A DNA stretch of 64,000 nt from Xiphydria camelus (lineage: Eukaryota; Arthropoda; Insecta; Hymenoptera; Xiphydriidae): positions 19,778,909-19,842,908 of the forward strand of contig OY783199.1 in the NCBI GenBank assembly GCA_963678675.1, given 5' to 3'. Under the pieces are notes generated by a model. That model made no database searches. It had not been told where the DNA came from and was given only the letters and a program-made list of their open reading frames with translations. How positions within the stretch are numbered: position 1 is the first letter of the stretch; each line of letters begins with the position of its first letter. Shown in pieces: positions 39,201-53,800 of this stretch. A program made the translations under genes and the position numbers.

Positions 39201-40746
39201 CAAAGGAAATATGAAATAACGCTGATTTTGTGTATAAAGAAATTTTTTTTTTCCGCAAGAAATCATCGATATCTCGGTGTTCCGTTGAGATTTCCTCAAT
39301 AAATATATCATTTTCGTAATCAGCGCGAAAAAATACATAAGATAGGATGGTCGAGAATTCGATTCCAGAGATTTCGATTTTTGCGAAAAATCGCATTTTC
39401 TGTAAGGTCGGGACCTTACAGAAATTGTCAATTTTTTCGAAAAATTAAAATCTTCGGAATTGGAATCTCGACCACCCTATCCGATGTATTTTTTTACGCT
39501 GATTCCGAAAAGCACGGTTATTTGGTCGAAATCTCAAAGGAAATATGAAATAACGCTGATTTTGTGTATAAAGAAATTTTTTTTTCCGCAAGAAATCATC
39601 GATATCTCGGTGTTCCGTTGAGATTTCCTCAATAAATATATCATTTTCGTAATCAGCGCGAAAAAATACATAAGATAGGATGGTCGAGAATTCGATTCCA
39701 GAGATTTCGATTTTTGCGAAAAATCGCATTTTCTGTAAGGTCCCGACCTTACAGAAATTGTCAATTTTTTCGAAAAATGAAAATCTTCGGAATTGGAATC
39801 TCGACCACCCTATCCGATGTATTTTTTTACGCTGATTCCGAAAAGCACGGTTATTTGGTCGAAATCTCAAAGGAAATATGAAATAACGCTGATTTTGTGT
39901 ATAAAGAAATTTTTTTTTTCCGCAAGAAATCATCGATATCTCGGTGTTCCGTTGAGATTTCCTCAATAAATATATCATTTTCGTAATCAGCGCGAAAAAA
40001 TACATAAGATAGGATGGTCGAGAATTCGATTCCAGAGATTTCGATTTTTGCGAAAAATCGCATTTTCTGTAAGGTCCCGACCTTACAGAAATTGTCAATT
40101 TTTTCGAAAAATGAAAATCTTCGGAATTGGAATCTCGACCACCCTATCCGATGTATTTTTTTACGCTGATTCCGAAAAGCACGGTTATTTGGTCGAAATC
40201 TCAAAGGAAATATGAAATAACGCTGATTTTGTGTATAAAGAAATTTTTTTTTTCCGCAAGAAATCATCGATATCTCGGTGTTCCGTTGAGATTTCCTCAA
40301 TAAATATATCATTTTCGTAATCAGCGCGAAAAAATACATAAGATAGGATGGTCGAGAATTCGATTCCAGAGATTTCGATTTTTGCGAAAAATCGCATTTT
40401 CTGTAAGGTCCCGACCTTACAGAAATTGTCAATTTTTTCGAAAAATTAAAATCTTCGGAATTGGAATCTCGACCACCCTATCCGATGTATTTTTTTACGC
40501 TGATTCCGAAAAGCACGGTTATTTGGTCGAAATCTCAAAGGAAATATGAAATAACGCTGATTTTGTGTATAAAGAAATTTTTTTTTTCCGCAAGAAATCA
40601 TCGATATCTCGGTGTTCCGTTGAGATTTCCTCAATAAATATATCATTTTCGTAATCAGCGCGAAAAAATACATAAGATAGGATGGTCGAGAATTCGATTC
40701 CAGAGATTTCGATTTTTGCGAAAAATCGCATTTTCTGTAAGGTCGG

Positions 40747-43700
40747 GACCTTACAGAAATTGTCAATTTTTTCGAAAAATTAAAATCTTCGGAATTGGAA
40801 TCTCGACCACCCTATCCGATGTATTTTTTTACGCTGATTCCGAAAAGCACGGTTATTTGGTCGAAATCTCAAAGGAAATATGAAATAACGCTGATTTTGT
40901 GTATAAAGAAATTTTTTTTTCCGCAAGAAATCATCGATATCTCGGTGTTCCGTTGAGATTTCCTCAATAAATATATCATTTTCGTAATCAGCGCGAAAAA
41001 ATACATAAGATAGGATGGTCGAGAATTCGATTCCAGAGATTTCGATTGTTGCGAAAAATCGCATTTTCTGTAAGGTCCCGACCTTACAGAAATTGTCAAT
41101 TTTTTCGAAAAATTAAAATCTTCGGAATTGGAATCTCGACCACCCTATCCGATGTATTTTTTTACGCTGATTCCGAAAAGCACGGTTATTTGGTCGAAAT
41201 CTCAAAGGAAATATGAAATAACGCTGATTTTGTGTATAAAGAAATTTTTTTTTTCCGCAAGAAATCATCGATATCTCGGTGTTCCGTTGGGATTTCCTCA
41301 ATAAATATATCATTTTCGTAATCAGCGCGAAAAAATACATAAGATAGGATGGTCGAGAATTCGATTCCAGAGATTTCGATTTTTGCGAAAAATCGCATTT
41401 TCTGTAAGGTCCCGACCTTACAGAAATTGTCAATTTTTTCGAAAAATTAAAATCTTCGGAATTGGAATCTCGACCACCCTATCCGATGTATTTTTTTACG
41501 CTGATTCCGAAAAGCACGGTTATTTGGTCGAAATCTCAAAGGAAATATGAAATAACGCTGATTTTGTGTATAAAGAAATTTTTTTTTTCCGCAAGAAATC
41601 ATCGATATCTCGGTGTTCCGTTGAGATTTCCTCAATAAATATATCATTTTCGTAATCAGCGCGAAAAAATACATAAGATAGGATGGTCGAGAATTCGATT
41701 CCAGAGATTTCGATTTTTGCGAAAAATCGCATTTTCTGTAAGGTCCCGACCTTACAGAAATTGTCAATTTTTTCGAAAAATTAAAATCTTCGGAATTGGA
41801 ATCTCGACCACCCTATCCGATGTATTTTTTTACGCTGATTCCGAAAAGCACGGTTATTTGGTCGAAATCTCAAAGGAAATATGAAATAACGCTGATTTTG
41901 TGTATAAAGAAATTTTTTTTTCCGCAAGAAATCATCGATATCTCGGTGTTCCGTTGAGATTTCCTCAATAAATATATCATTTTCGTAATCAGCGCGAAAA
42001 AATACATAAGATAGGATGGTCGAGAATTCGATTCCAGAGATTTCGATTTTTGCGAAAAATCGCATTTTCTGTAAGGTCCCGACCTTACAGAAATTGTCAA
42101 TTTTTTCGAAAAATTAAAATCTTCGGAATTGGAATCTCGACCACCCTATCCGATGTATTTTTTTACGCTGATTCCGAAAAGCACGGTTATTTGGTCGAAA
42201 TCTCAAAGGAAATATGAAATAACGCTGATTTTGTGTATAAAGAAATTTTTTTTTTCCGCAAGAAATCATCGATATCTCGGTGTTCCGTTGAGATTTCCTC
42301 AATAAATATATCATTTTCGTAATCAGCGCGAAAAAATACATAAGATAGGATGGTCGAGAATTCGATTCCAGAGATTTCGATTTTTGCGAAAAATCGCATT
42401 TTCTGTAAGGTCCCGACCTTACAGAAATTGTCAATTTTTTCGAAAAATTAAAATCTTCGGAATTGGAATCTCGACCACCCTATCCGATGTATTTTTTTAC
42501 GCTGATTCCGAAAAGCACGGTTATTTGGTCGAAATCTCAAAGGAAATATGAAATAACGCTGATTTTGTGTATAAAGAAATTTTTTTTTTCCGCAAGAAAT
42601 CATCGATATCTCGGTGTTCCGTTGGGATTTCCTCAATAAATATATCATTTTCGTAATCAGCGCGAAAAAATACATAAGATAGGATGGTCGAGAATTCGAT
42701 TCCAGAGATTTCGATTTTTGCGAAAAATCGCATTTTCTGTAAGGTCCCGACCTTACAGAAATTGTCAATTTTTTCGAAAAATTAAAATCTTCGGAATTGG
42801 AATCTCGACCACCCTATCCGATGTATTTTTTTACGCTGATTCCGAAAAGCACGGTTATTTGGTCGAAATCTCAAAGGAAATATGAAATAACGCTGATTTT
42901 GTGTATAAAGAAATTTTTTTTTTCCGCAAGAAATCATCGATATCTCGGTGTTCCGTTGAGATTTCCTCAATAAATATATCATTTTCGTAATCAGCGCGAA
43001 AAAATACATAAGATAGGATGGTCGAGAATTCGATTCCAGAGATTTCGATTTTTGCGAAAAATCGCATTTTCTGTAAGGTCCCGACCTTACAGAAATTGTC
43101 AATTTTTTCGAAAAATTAAAATCTTCGGAATTGGAATCTCGACCACCCTATCCGATGTATTTTTTTACGCTGATTCCGAAAAGCACGGTTATTTGGTCGA
43201 AATCTCAAAGGAAATATGAAATAACGCTGATTTTGTGTATAAAGAAATTTTTTTTTCCGCAAGAAATCATCGATATCTCGGTGTTCCGTTGAGATTTCCT
43301 CAATAAATATATCATTTTCGTAATCAGCGCGAAAAAATACATAAGATAGGATGGTCGAGAATTCGATTCCAGAGATTTCGATTTTTGCGAAAAATCGCAT
43401 TTTCTGTAAGGTCCCGACCTTACAGAAATTGTCAATTTTTTCGAAAAATTAAAATCTTCGGAATTGGAATCTCGACCACCCTATCCGATGTATTTTTTTA
43501 CGCTGATTCCGAAAAGCACGGTTATTTGGTCGAAATCTCAAAGGAAATATGAAATAACGCTGATTTTGTGTATAAAGAAATTTTTTTTTTCCGCAAGAAA
43601 TCATCGATATCTCGGTGTTCCGTTGAGATTTCCTCAATAAATATATCATTTTCGTAATCAGCGCGAAAAAATACATAAGATAGGATGGTCGAGAATTCGA

Positions 43701-46700
43701 TTCCAGAGATTTCGATTTTTGCGAAAAATCGCATTTTCTGTAAGGTCCCGACCTTACAGAAATTGTCAATTTTTTCGAAAAATGAAAATCTTCGGAATTG
43801 GAATCTCGACCACCCTATCCGATGTATTTTTTTACGCTGATTCCGAAAAGCACGGTTATTTGGTCGAAATCTCAAAGGAAATATGAAATAACGCTGATTT
43901 TGTGTATAAAGAAATTTTTTTTTTCCGCAAGAAATCATCGATATCTCGGTGTTCCGTTGAGATTTCCTCAATAAATATATCATTTTCGTAATCAGCGCGA
44001 AAAAATACATAAGATAGGATGGTCGAGAATTCGATTCCAGAGATTTCGATTTTTGCGAAAAATCGCATTTTCTGTAAGGTCCCGACCTTACAGAAATTGT
44101 CAATTTTTTCGAAAAATTAAAATCTTCGGAATTGGAATCTCGACCACCCTATCCGATGTATTTTTTTACGCTGATTCCGAAAAGCACGGTTATTTGGTCG
44201 AAATCTCAAAGGAAATATGAAATAACGCTGATTTTGTGTATAAAGAAATTTTTTTTTTCCGCAAGAAATCATCGATATCTCGGTGTTCCGTTGAGATTTC
44301 CTCAATAAATATATCATTTTCGTAATCAGCGCGAAAAAATACATAAGATAGGATGGTCGAGAATTCGATTCCAGAGATTTCGATTTTTGCGAAAAATCGC
44401 ATTTTCTGTAAGGTCCCGACCTTACAGAAATTGTCAATTTTTTCGAAAAATGAAAATCTTCGGAATTGGAATCTCGACCACCCTATCCGATGTATTTTTT
44501 TACGCTGATTCCGAAAAGCACGGTTATTTGGTCGAAATCTCAAAGGAAATATGAAATAACGCTGATTTTGTGTATAAAGAAATTTTTTTTTTCCGCAAGA
44601 AATCATCGATATCTCGGTGTTCCGTTGAGATTTCCTCAATAAATATATCATTTTCGTAATCAGCGCGAAAAAATACATAAGATAGGATGGTCGAGAATTC
44701 GATTCCAGAGATTTCGATTTTTGCGAAAAATCGCATTTTCTGTAAGGTCCCGACCTTACAGAAATTGTCAATTTTTTCGAAAAATTAAAATCTTCGGAAT
44801 TGGAATCTCGACCATCCTATCCGATGTATTTTTTTACGTTGATTCCGAAAAGCACGGTTATTTGGTCGAAATCTCAAAGGAAATATGAAATAACGCTGAT
44901 TTTGTGTATAAAGAAATTTTTTTTTTCCGCAAGAAATCATCGATATCTCGGTGTTCCGTTGAGATTTCCTCAATAAATATATCATTTTCGTAATCAGCGC
45001 GAAAAAATACATAAGATAGGATGGTCGAGAATTCGATTCCAGAGATTTCGATTTTTACGAAAAATCGCATTTTCTGTAAGGTCCCGACCTTACAGAAATT
45101 GTCAATTTTTTCGAAAAATGAAAATCTTCGGAATTGGAATCTCGACCACCCTATCCGATGTATTTTTTTACGCTGATTCCGAAAAGCACGGTTATTTGGT
45201 CGAAATCTCAAAGGAAATATGAAATAACGCTGATTTTGTGTATAAAGAAATTTTTTTTTCCGCAAGAAATCATCGATATCTCGGTGTTCCGTTGAGATTT
45301 CCTCAATAAATATATCATTTTCGTAATCAGCGCGAAAAAATACATAAGATAGGATGGTCGAGAATTCGATTCCAGAGATTTCGATTTTTGCGAAAAATCG
45401 CATTTTCTGTAAGGTCCCGACCTTACAGAAATTGTCAATTTTTTCGAAAAATTAAAATCTTCGGAATTGGAATCTCGACCATCCTATCCGATGTATTTTT
45501 TTACGTTGATTCCGAAAAGCACGGTTATTTGGTCGAAATCTCAAAGGAAATATGAAATAACGCTGATTTTGTGTATAAAGAAATTTTTTTTTTCCGCAAG
45601 AAATCATCGATATCTCGGTGTTCCGTTGAGATTTCCTCAATAAATATATCATTTTCGTAATCAGCGCGAAAAAATACATAAGATAGGATGGTCGAGAATT
45701 CGATTCCAGAGATTTCGATTTTTGCGAAAAATCGCATTTTCTGTAAGGTCCCGACCTTACAGAAATTGTCAATTTTTTCGAAAAATTAAAATCTTCGGAA
45801 TTGGAATCTCGACCACCCTATCCGATGTATTTTTTTACGCTGATTCCGAAAAGCACGGTTATTTGGTCGAAATCTCAAAGGAAATATGAAATAACGCTGA
45901 TTTTGTGTATAAAGAAATTTTTTTTTTCCGCAAGAAATCATCGATATCTCGGTGTTCCGTTGAGATTTCCTCAATAAATATATCATTTTCGTAATCAGCG
46001 CGAAAAAATACATAAGATAGGATGGTCGAGAATTCGATTCCAGAGATTTCGATTTTTGCGAAAAATCGCATTTTCTGTAAGGTCGGGACCTTACAGAAAT
46101 TGTCAATTTTTTCGAAAAATTAAAATCTTCGGAATTGGAATCTCGACCACCCTATCCGATGTATTTTTTTACGCTGATTCCGAAAAGCACGGTTATTTGG
46201 TCGAAATCTCAAAGGAAATATGAAATAACGCTGATTTTGTGTATAAAGAAATTTTTTTTTTCCGCAAGAAATCATCGATATCTCGGTGTTCCGTTGAGAT
46301 TTCCTCAATAAATATATCATTTTCGTAATCAGCGCGAAAAAATACATAAGATAGGATGGTCGAGAATTCGATTCCAGAGATTTCGATTTTTGCGAAAAAT
46401 CGCATTTTCTGTAAGGTCCCGACCTTACAGAAATTGTCAATTTTTTCGAAAAATTAAAATCTTCGGAATTGGAATCTCGACCACCCTATCCGATGTATTT
46501 TTTTACGCTGATTCCGAAAAGCACGGTTATTTGGTCGAAATCTCAAAGGAAATATGAAATAACGCTGATTTTGTGTATAAAGAAATTTTTTTTTCCGCAA
46601 GAAATCATCGATATCTCGGTGTTCCGTTGAGATTTCCTCAATAAATATATCATTTTCGTAATCAGCGCGAAAAAATACATAAGATAGGATGGTCGAGAAT

Positions 46701-47262
46701 TCGATTCCAGAGATTTCGATTTTTGCGAAAAATCGCATTTTCTGTAAGGTCCCGACCTTACAGAAATTGTCAATTTTTTCGAAAAATGAAAATCTTCGGA
46801 ATTGGAATCTCGACCACCCTATCCGATGTATTTTTTTACGCTGATTCCGAAAAGCACGGTTATTTGGTCGAAATCTCAAAGGAAATATGAAATAACGCTG
46901 ATTTTGTGTATAAAGAAATTTTTTTTTTCCGCAAGAAATCATCGATATCTCGGTGTTCCGTTGAGATTTCCTCAATAAATATATCATTTTCGTAATCAGC
47001 GCGAAAAAATACATAAGATAGGATGGTCGAGAATTCGATTCCAGAGATTTCGATTTTTGCGAAAAATCGCATTTTCTGTAAGGTCCCGACCTTACAGAAA
47101 TTGTCAATTTTTTCGAAAAATTAAAATCTTCGGAATTGGAATCTCGACCACCCTATCCGATGTATTTTTTTACGCTGATTCCGAAAAGCACGGTTATTTG
47201 GTCGAAATCTCAAAGGAAATATGAAATAACGCTGATTTTGTGTATAAAGAAATTTTTTTTTC
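40747..47262 (+). repeat. Segmental duplication 2, right copy with a 668-bp insertion
   Basis: This is the partner of 30071-35918. Two consecutive T10 monomers (43539-44206) are repeated as 44207-44874 and account for the 668-bp change of offset. Markers include gattGttgcg (monomer 40870), ccaTcc at 44815 and 45482, gatttttAcg near 45057 and GG at 46085. Confidence 0.86.
43539..44874 (+). repeat. Local dimer duplication (2 x 668 bp)
   Basis: The pair of T10 monomers with tga then tta endings at 43539-44206 is followed by the same pair at 44207-44874. The homologous place at 32863-33530 has the pair once. A single unequal exchange by two monomers explains it. Confidence 0.82.
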
Positions 47263-49932
47263 CGCAAGAAATCATCGATATCTCGGTGTTCCGTTGAGAT
47301 TTCCTCAATAAATATATCATTTTCGTAATCAGCGCGAAAAAATACATAAGATAGGATGGTCGAGAATTCGATTCCAGAGATTTCGATTTTTGCGAAAAAT
47401 CGCATTTTCTGTAAGGTCGGGACCTTACAGAAATTGTCAATTTTTTCGAAAAATGAAAATCTTCGGAATTGGAATCTCGACCACCCTATCCGATGTATTT
47501 TTTTACGCTGATTCCGAAAAGCACGGTTATTTGGTCGAAATCTCAAAGGAAATATGAAATAACGCTGATTTTGTGTATAAAGAAATTTTTTTTTTCCGCA
47601 AGAAATCATCGATATCTCGGTGTTCCGTTGAGATTTCCTCAATAAATATATCATTTTCGTAATCAGCGCGAAAAAATACATAAGATAGGATGGTCGAGAA
47701 TTCGATTCCAGAGATTTCGATTTTTGCGAAAAATCGCATTTTCTGTAAGGTCCCGACCTTACAGAAATTGTCAATTTTTTCGAAAAATTAAAATCTTCGG
47801 AATTGGAATCTCGACCACCCTATCCGATGTATTTTTTTACGCTGATTCCGAAAAGCACGGTTATTTGGTCGAAATCTCAAAGGAAATATGAAATAACGCT
47901 GATTTTGTGTATAAAGAAATTTTTTTTTCCGCAAGAAATCATCGATATCTCGGTGTTCCGTTGAGATTTCCTCAATAAATATATCATTTTCGTAATCAGC
48001 GCGAAAAAATACATAAGATAGGATGGTCGAGAATTCGATTCCAGAGATTTCGATTTTTGCGAAAAATCGCATTTTCTGTAAGGTCGGGACCTTACAGAAA
48101 TTGTCAATTTTTTCGAAAAATTAAAATCTTCGGAATTGGAATCTCGACCACCCTATCCGATGTATTTTTTTACGCTGATTCCGAAAAGCACGGTTATTTG
48201 GTCGAAATCTCAAAGGAAATATGAAATAACGCTGATTTTGTGTATAAAGAAATTTTTTTTTCCGCAAGAAATCATCGATATCTCGGTGTTCCGTTGAGAT
48301 TTCCTCAATAAATATATCATTTTCGTAATCAGCGCGAAAAAATACATAAGATAGGATGGTCGAGAATTCGATTCCAGAGATTTCGATTTTTGCGAAAAAT
48401 CGCATTTTCTGTAAGGTCCCGACCTTACAGAAATTGTCAATTTTTTCGAAAAATTAAAATCTTCGGAATTGGAATCTCGACCACCCTATCCGATGTATTT
48501 TTTTACGCTGATTCCGAAAAGCACGGTTATTTGGTCGAAATCTCAAAGGAAATATGAAATAACGCTGATTTTGTGTATAAAGAAATTTTTTTTTTCCGCA
48601 AGAAATCATCGATATCTCGGTGTTCCGTTGAGATTTCCTCAATAAATATATCATTTTCGTAATCAGCGCGAAAAAATACATAAGATAGGATGGTCGAGAA
48701 TTCGATTCCAGAGATTTCGATTTTTGCGAAAAATCGCATTTTCTGTAAGGTCGGGACCTTACAGAAATTGTCAATTTTTTCGAAAAATTAAAATCTTCGG
48801 AATTGGAATCTCGACCACCCTATCCGATGTATTTTTTTACGCTGATTCCGAAAAGCACGGTTATTTGGTCGAAATCTCAAAGGAAATATGAAATAACGCT
48901 GATTTTGTGTATAAAGAAATTTTTTTTTTCCGCAAGAAATCATCGATATCTCGGTGTTCCGTTGAGATTTCCTCAATAAATATATCATTTTCGTAATCAG
49001 CGCGAAAAAATACATAAGATAGGATGGTCGAGAATTCGATTCCAGAGATTTCGATTTTTGCGAAAAATCGCATTTTCTGTAAGGTCCCGACCTTACAGAA
49101 ATTGTCAATTTTTTCGAAAAATTAAAATCTTCGGAATTGGAATCTCGACCACCCTATCCGATGTATTTTTTTACGCTGATTCCGAAAAGCACGGTTATTT
49201 GGTCGAAATCTCAAAGGAAATATGAAATAACGCTGATTTTGTGTATAAAGAAATTTTTTTTTTTCCGCAAGAAATCATCGATATCTCGGTGTTCCGTTGA
49301 GATTTCCTCAATAAATATATCATTTTCGTAATCAGCGCGAAAAAATACATAAGATAGGATGGTCGAGAATTCGATTCCAGAGATTTCGATTTTTGCGAAA
49401 AATCGCATTTTCTGTAAGGTCCCGACCTTACAGAAATTGTCAATTTTTTCGAAAAATGAAAATCTTCGGAATTGGAATCTCGACCACCCTATCCGATGTA
49501 TTTTTTTACGCTGATTCCGAAAAGCACGGTTATTTGGTCGAAATCTCAAAGGAAATATGAAATAACGCTGATTTTGTGTATAAAGAAATTTTTTTTTTCC
49601 GCAAGAAATCATCGATATCTCGGTGTTCCGTTGAGATTTCCTCAATAAATATATCATTTTCGTAATCAGCGCGAAAAAATACATAAGATAGGATGGTCGA
49701 GAATTCGATTCCAGAGATTTCGATTTTTGCGAAAAATCGCATTTTCTGTAAGGTCCCGACCTTACAGAAATTGTCAATTTTTTCGAAAAATTAAAATCTT
49801 CGGAATTGGAATCTCGACCACCCTATCCGATGTATTTTTATACGCTGATTCCGAAAAGCACGGTTATTTGGTCGAAATCTCAAAGGAAATATGAAATAAC
49901 GCTGATTTTGTGTATAAAGAAATTTTTTTTTT
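46930..49932 (+). repeat. Segmental duplication 3, right copy
   Basis: This is the partner of 22287-25289. It overlaps the end of duplication 2 around 47.2 kb, where the array switches from matching 35.8 kb to matching 22.6 kb. A singleton gtatttttAtacg lies near 49839. Confidence 0.82.
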
Positions 49933-50547
49933 CCGCAAGAAATCATCGATATCTCGGTGTTCCGTTGAGATTTCCTCAATAAATATATCAATTTCGTAAT
50001 CAGCGCGAAAAAATACATAAGATAGGATGGTCGAGAATTCGATTCCAGAGATTTCGATTTTTGCGAAAAATCGCATTTTCTGTAAGGTCCCGACCTTACA
50101 GAAATTGTCAATTTTTTCGAAAAATTAAAATCTTCGGAATTGGAATCTCGACCACCCTATCCGATGTATTTTTTTACGCTGATTCCGAAAAGCACGGTTA
50201 TTTGGTCGAAATCTCAAAGGAAATATGAAATAACGCTGATTTTGTGTATAAAGAAATTTTTTTTTCCGCAAGAAATCATCGATATCTCGGTGTTCCGTTG
50301 AGATTTCCTCAATAAATATATCATTTTCGTAATCAGCGCGAAAAAATACATAAGATAGGATGGTCGAGAATTCGATTCCAGAGATTTCGATTTTTGCGAA
50401 AAATCGCATTTTCTGTAAGGTCCCGACCTTACAGAAATTGTCAATTTTTTCGAAAAATGAAAATCTTCGGAATTGGAATCTCGACCACCCTATCCGATGT
50501 ATTTTTTTACGCTGATTCCGAAAAGCACGGTTATTTGGTCGAAATCT

Positions 50548-50872
50548 CAAAGGAAATATGAAATAACGCTGATTTTGTGTATAAAGAAATTTTTTTTTTC
50601 CGCAAGAAATCATCGATATCTCGGTGTTCCGTTGAGATTTCCTCAATAAATATATCATTTTCGTAATCAGCGCGAAAAAATACATAAGATAGGATGGTCG
50701 AGAATTCGATTCCAGAGATTTCGATTTTTGCGAAAAATCGCATTTTCTGTAAGGTCGGGAAATTGTCAATTTTTTCGAAAAATGAAAATCTTCGGAATTG
50801 GAATCTCGACCACCCTATCCGATGTATTTTTTTACGCTGATTCCGAAAAGCACGGTTATTTGGTCGAAATCT
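50548..50872 (+). repeat. 325-bp monomer with 9-bp deletion in the dyad-1 hairpin
   Basis: The sequence runs aaggtcggga directly into aattgtc near 50751-50767. Compared with GG-spacer copies, nine bases (ccttacaga) of the right hairpin arm are missing. A 2-bp ga flanks the breakpoint, so slippage or hairpin-associated deletion is plausible. The result is the only copy outside the palindromic subfamily without a complete dyad-1 stem. Confidence 0.93.
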
Positions 50873-53800
50873 CAAAGGAAATATGAAATAACGCTGATTT
50901 TGTGTATAAAGAAATTTTTTTTTTCCGCAAGAAATCATCGATATCTCGGTGTTCCGTTGAGATTTCCTCAATAAATATATCATTTTCGTAATCAGCGCGA
51001 AAAAATACATAAGATAGGATGGTCGAGAATTCGATTCCAGAGATTTCGATTTTTGCGAAAAATCGCATTTTCTGTAAGGTCCCGACCTTACAGAAATTGT
51101 CAATTTTTTCGAAAAATTAAAATCTTCGGAATTGGAATCTCGACCACCCTATCCGATGTATTTTTTTACGCTGATTCCGAAAAGCACGGTTATTTGGTCG
51201 AAATCTCAAAGGAAATATGAAATAACGCTGATTTTGTGTATAAAGAAATTTTTTTTTCCGCAAGAAATCATCGATATCTCGGTGTTCCGTTGAGATTTCC
51301 TCAATAAATATATCATTTTCGTAATCAGCGCGAAAAAATACATAAGATAGGATGGTCGAGAATTCGATTCCAGAGATTTCGATTTTTGCGAAAAATCGCA
51401 TTTTCTGTAAGGTCGGGACCTTACAGAAATTGTCAATTTTTTCGAAAAATTAAAATCTTCGGAATTGGAATCTCGACCACCCTATCCGATGTATTTTTTT
51501 ACGCTGATTCCGAAAAGCACGGTTATTTGGTCGAAATCTCAAAGGAAATATGAAATAACGCTGATTTTGTGTATAAAGAAATTTTTTTTTCCGCAAGAAA
51601 TCATCGATATCTCGGTGTTCCGTTGAGATTTCCTCAATAAATATATCATTTTCGTAATCAGCGCGAAAAAATACATAAGATAGGATGGTCGAGAATTCGA
51701 TTCCAGAGATTTCGATTTTTGCGAAAAATCGCATTTTCTGTAAGGTCCCGACCTTACAGAAATTGTCAATTTTTTCGAAAAATGAAAATCTTCGGAATTG
51801 GAATCTCGACCACCCTATCCGATGTATTTTTTTACGCTGATTCCGAAAAGCACGGTTATTTGGTCGAAATCTCAAAGGAAATATGAAATAACGCTGATTT
51901 TGTGTATAAAGAAATTTTTTTTTTCCGCAAGAAATCATCGATATCTCGGTGTTCCGTTGAGATTTCCTCAATAAATATATCATTTTCGTAATCAGCGCGA
52001 AAAAATACATAAGATAGGATGGTCGAGAATTCGATTCCAGAGATTTCGATTTTTGCGAAAAATCGCATTTTCTGTAAGGTCGGGACCTTACAGAAATTGT
52101 CAATTTTTTCGAAAAATTAAAATCTTCGGAATTGGAATCTCGACCACCCTATCCGATGTATTTTTTTACGCTGATTCCGAAAAGCACGGTTATTTGGTCG
52201 AAATCTCAAAGGAAATATGAAATAACGCTGATTTTGTGTATAAAGAAATTTTTTTTTTCCGCAAGAAATCATCGATATCTCGGTGTTCCGTTGAGATTTC
52301 CTCAATAAATATATCAATTTCGTAATCAGCGCGAAAAAATACATAAGATAGGATGGTCGAGAATTCGATTCCAGAGATTTCGATTTTTGCGAAAAATCGC
52401 ATTTTCTGTAAGGTCCCGACCTTACAGAAATTGTCAATTTTTTCGAAAAATTAAAATCTTCGGAATTGGAATCTCGACCACCCTATCCGATGTATTTTTT
52501 TACGCTGATTCCGAAAAGCACGGTTATTTGGTCGAAATCTCAAAGGAAATATGAAATAACGCTGATTTTGTGTATAAAGAAATTTTTTTTTTCCGCAAGA
52601 AATCATCGATATCTCGGTGTTCCGTTGAGATTTCCTCAATAAATATATCATTTTCGTAATCAGCGCGAAAAAATACATAAGATAGGATGGTCGAGAATTC
52701 GATTCCAGAGATTTCGATTTTTGCGAAAAATCGCATTTTCTGTAAGGTCCCGACCTTACAGAAATTGTCAATTTTTTCGAAAAATTAAAATCTTCGGAAT
52801 TGGAATCTCGACCACCCTATCCGATGTATTTTTTTACGCTGATTCCGAAAAGCACGGTTATTTGGTCGAAATCTCAAAGGAAATATGAAATAACGCTGAT
52901 TTTGTGTATAAAGAAATTTTTTTTTCCGCAAGAAATCATCGATATCTCGGTGTTCCGTTGAGATTTCCTCAATAAATATATCATTTTCGTAATCAGCGCG
53001 AAAAAATACATAAGATAGGATGGTCGAGAATTCGATTCCAGAGATTTCGATTTTTGCGAAAAATCGCATTTTCTGTAAGGTCCCGACCTTACAGAAATTG
53101 TCAATTTTTTCGAAAAATTAAAATCTTCGGAATTGGAATCTCGACCACCCTATCCGATGTATTTTTTTACGCTGATTCCGAAAAGCACGGTTATTTGGTC
53201 GAAATCTCAAAGGAAATATGAAATAACGCTGATTTTGTGTATAAAGAAATTTTTTTTTTCCGCAAGAAATCATCGATATCTCGGTGTTCCGTTGAGATTT
53301 CCTCAATAAATATATCATTTTCGTAATCAGCGCGAAAAAATACATAAGATAGGATGGTCGAGAATTCGATTCCAGAGATTTCGATTTTTGCGAAAAATCG
53401 CATTTTCTGTAAGGTCGGGACCTTACAGAAATTGTCAATTTTTTCGAAAAATTAAAATCTTCGGAATTGGAATCTCGACCACCCTATCCGATGTATTTTT
53501 TTACGCTGATTCCGAAAAGCACGGTTATTTGGTCGAAATCTCAAAGGAAATATGAAATAACGCTGATTTTGTGTATAAAGAAATTTTTTTTTTCCGCAAG
53601 AAATCATCGATATCTCGGTGTTCCGTTGAGATTTCCTCAATAAATATATCATTTTCGTAATCAGCGCGAAAAAATACATAAGATAGGATGGTCGAGAATT
53701 CGATTCCAGAGATTTCGATTTTTGCGAAAAATCGCATTTTCTGTAAGGTCCCGACCTTACAGAAATTGTCAATTTTTTCGAAAAATTAAAATCTTCGGAA

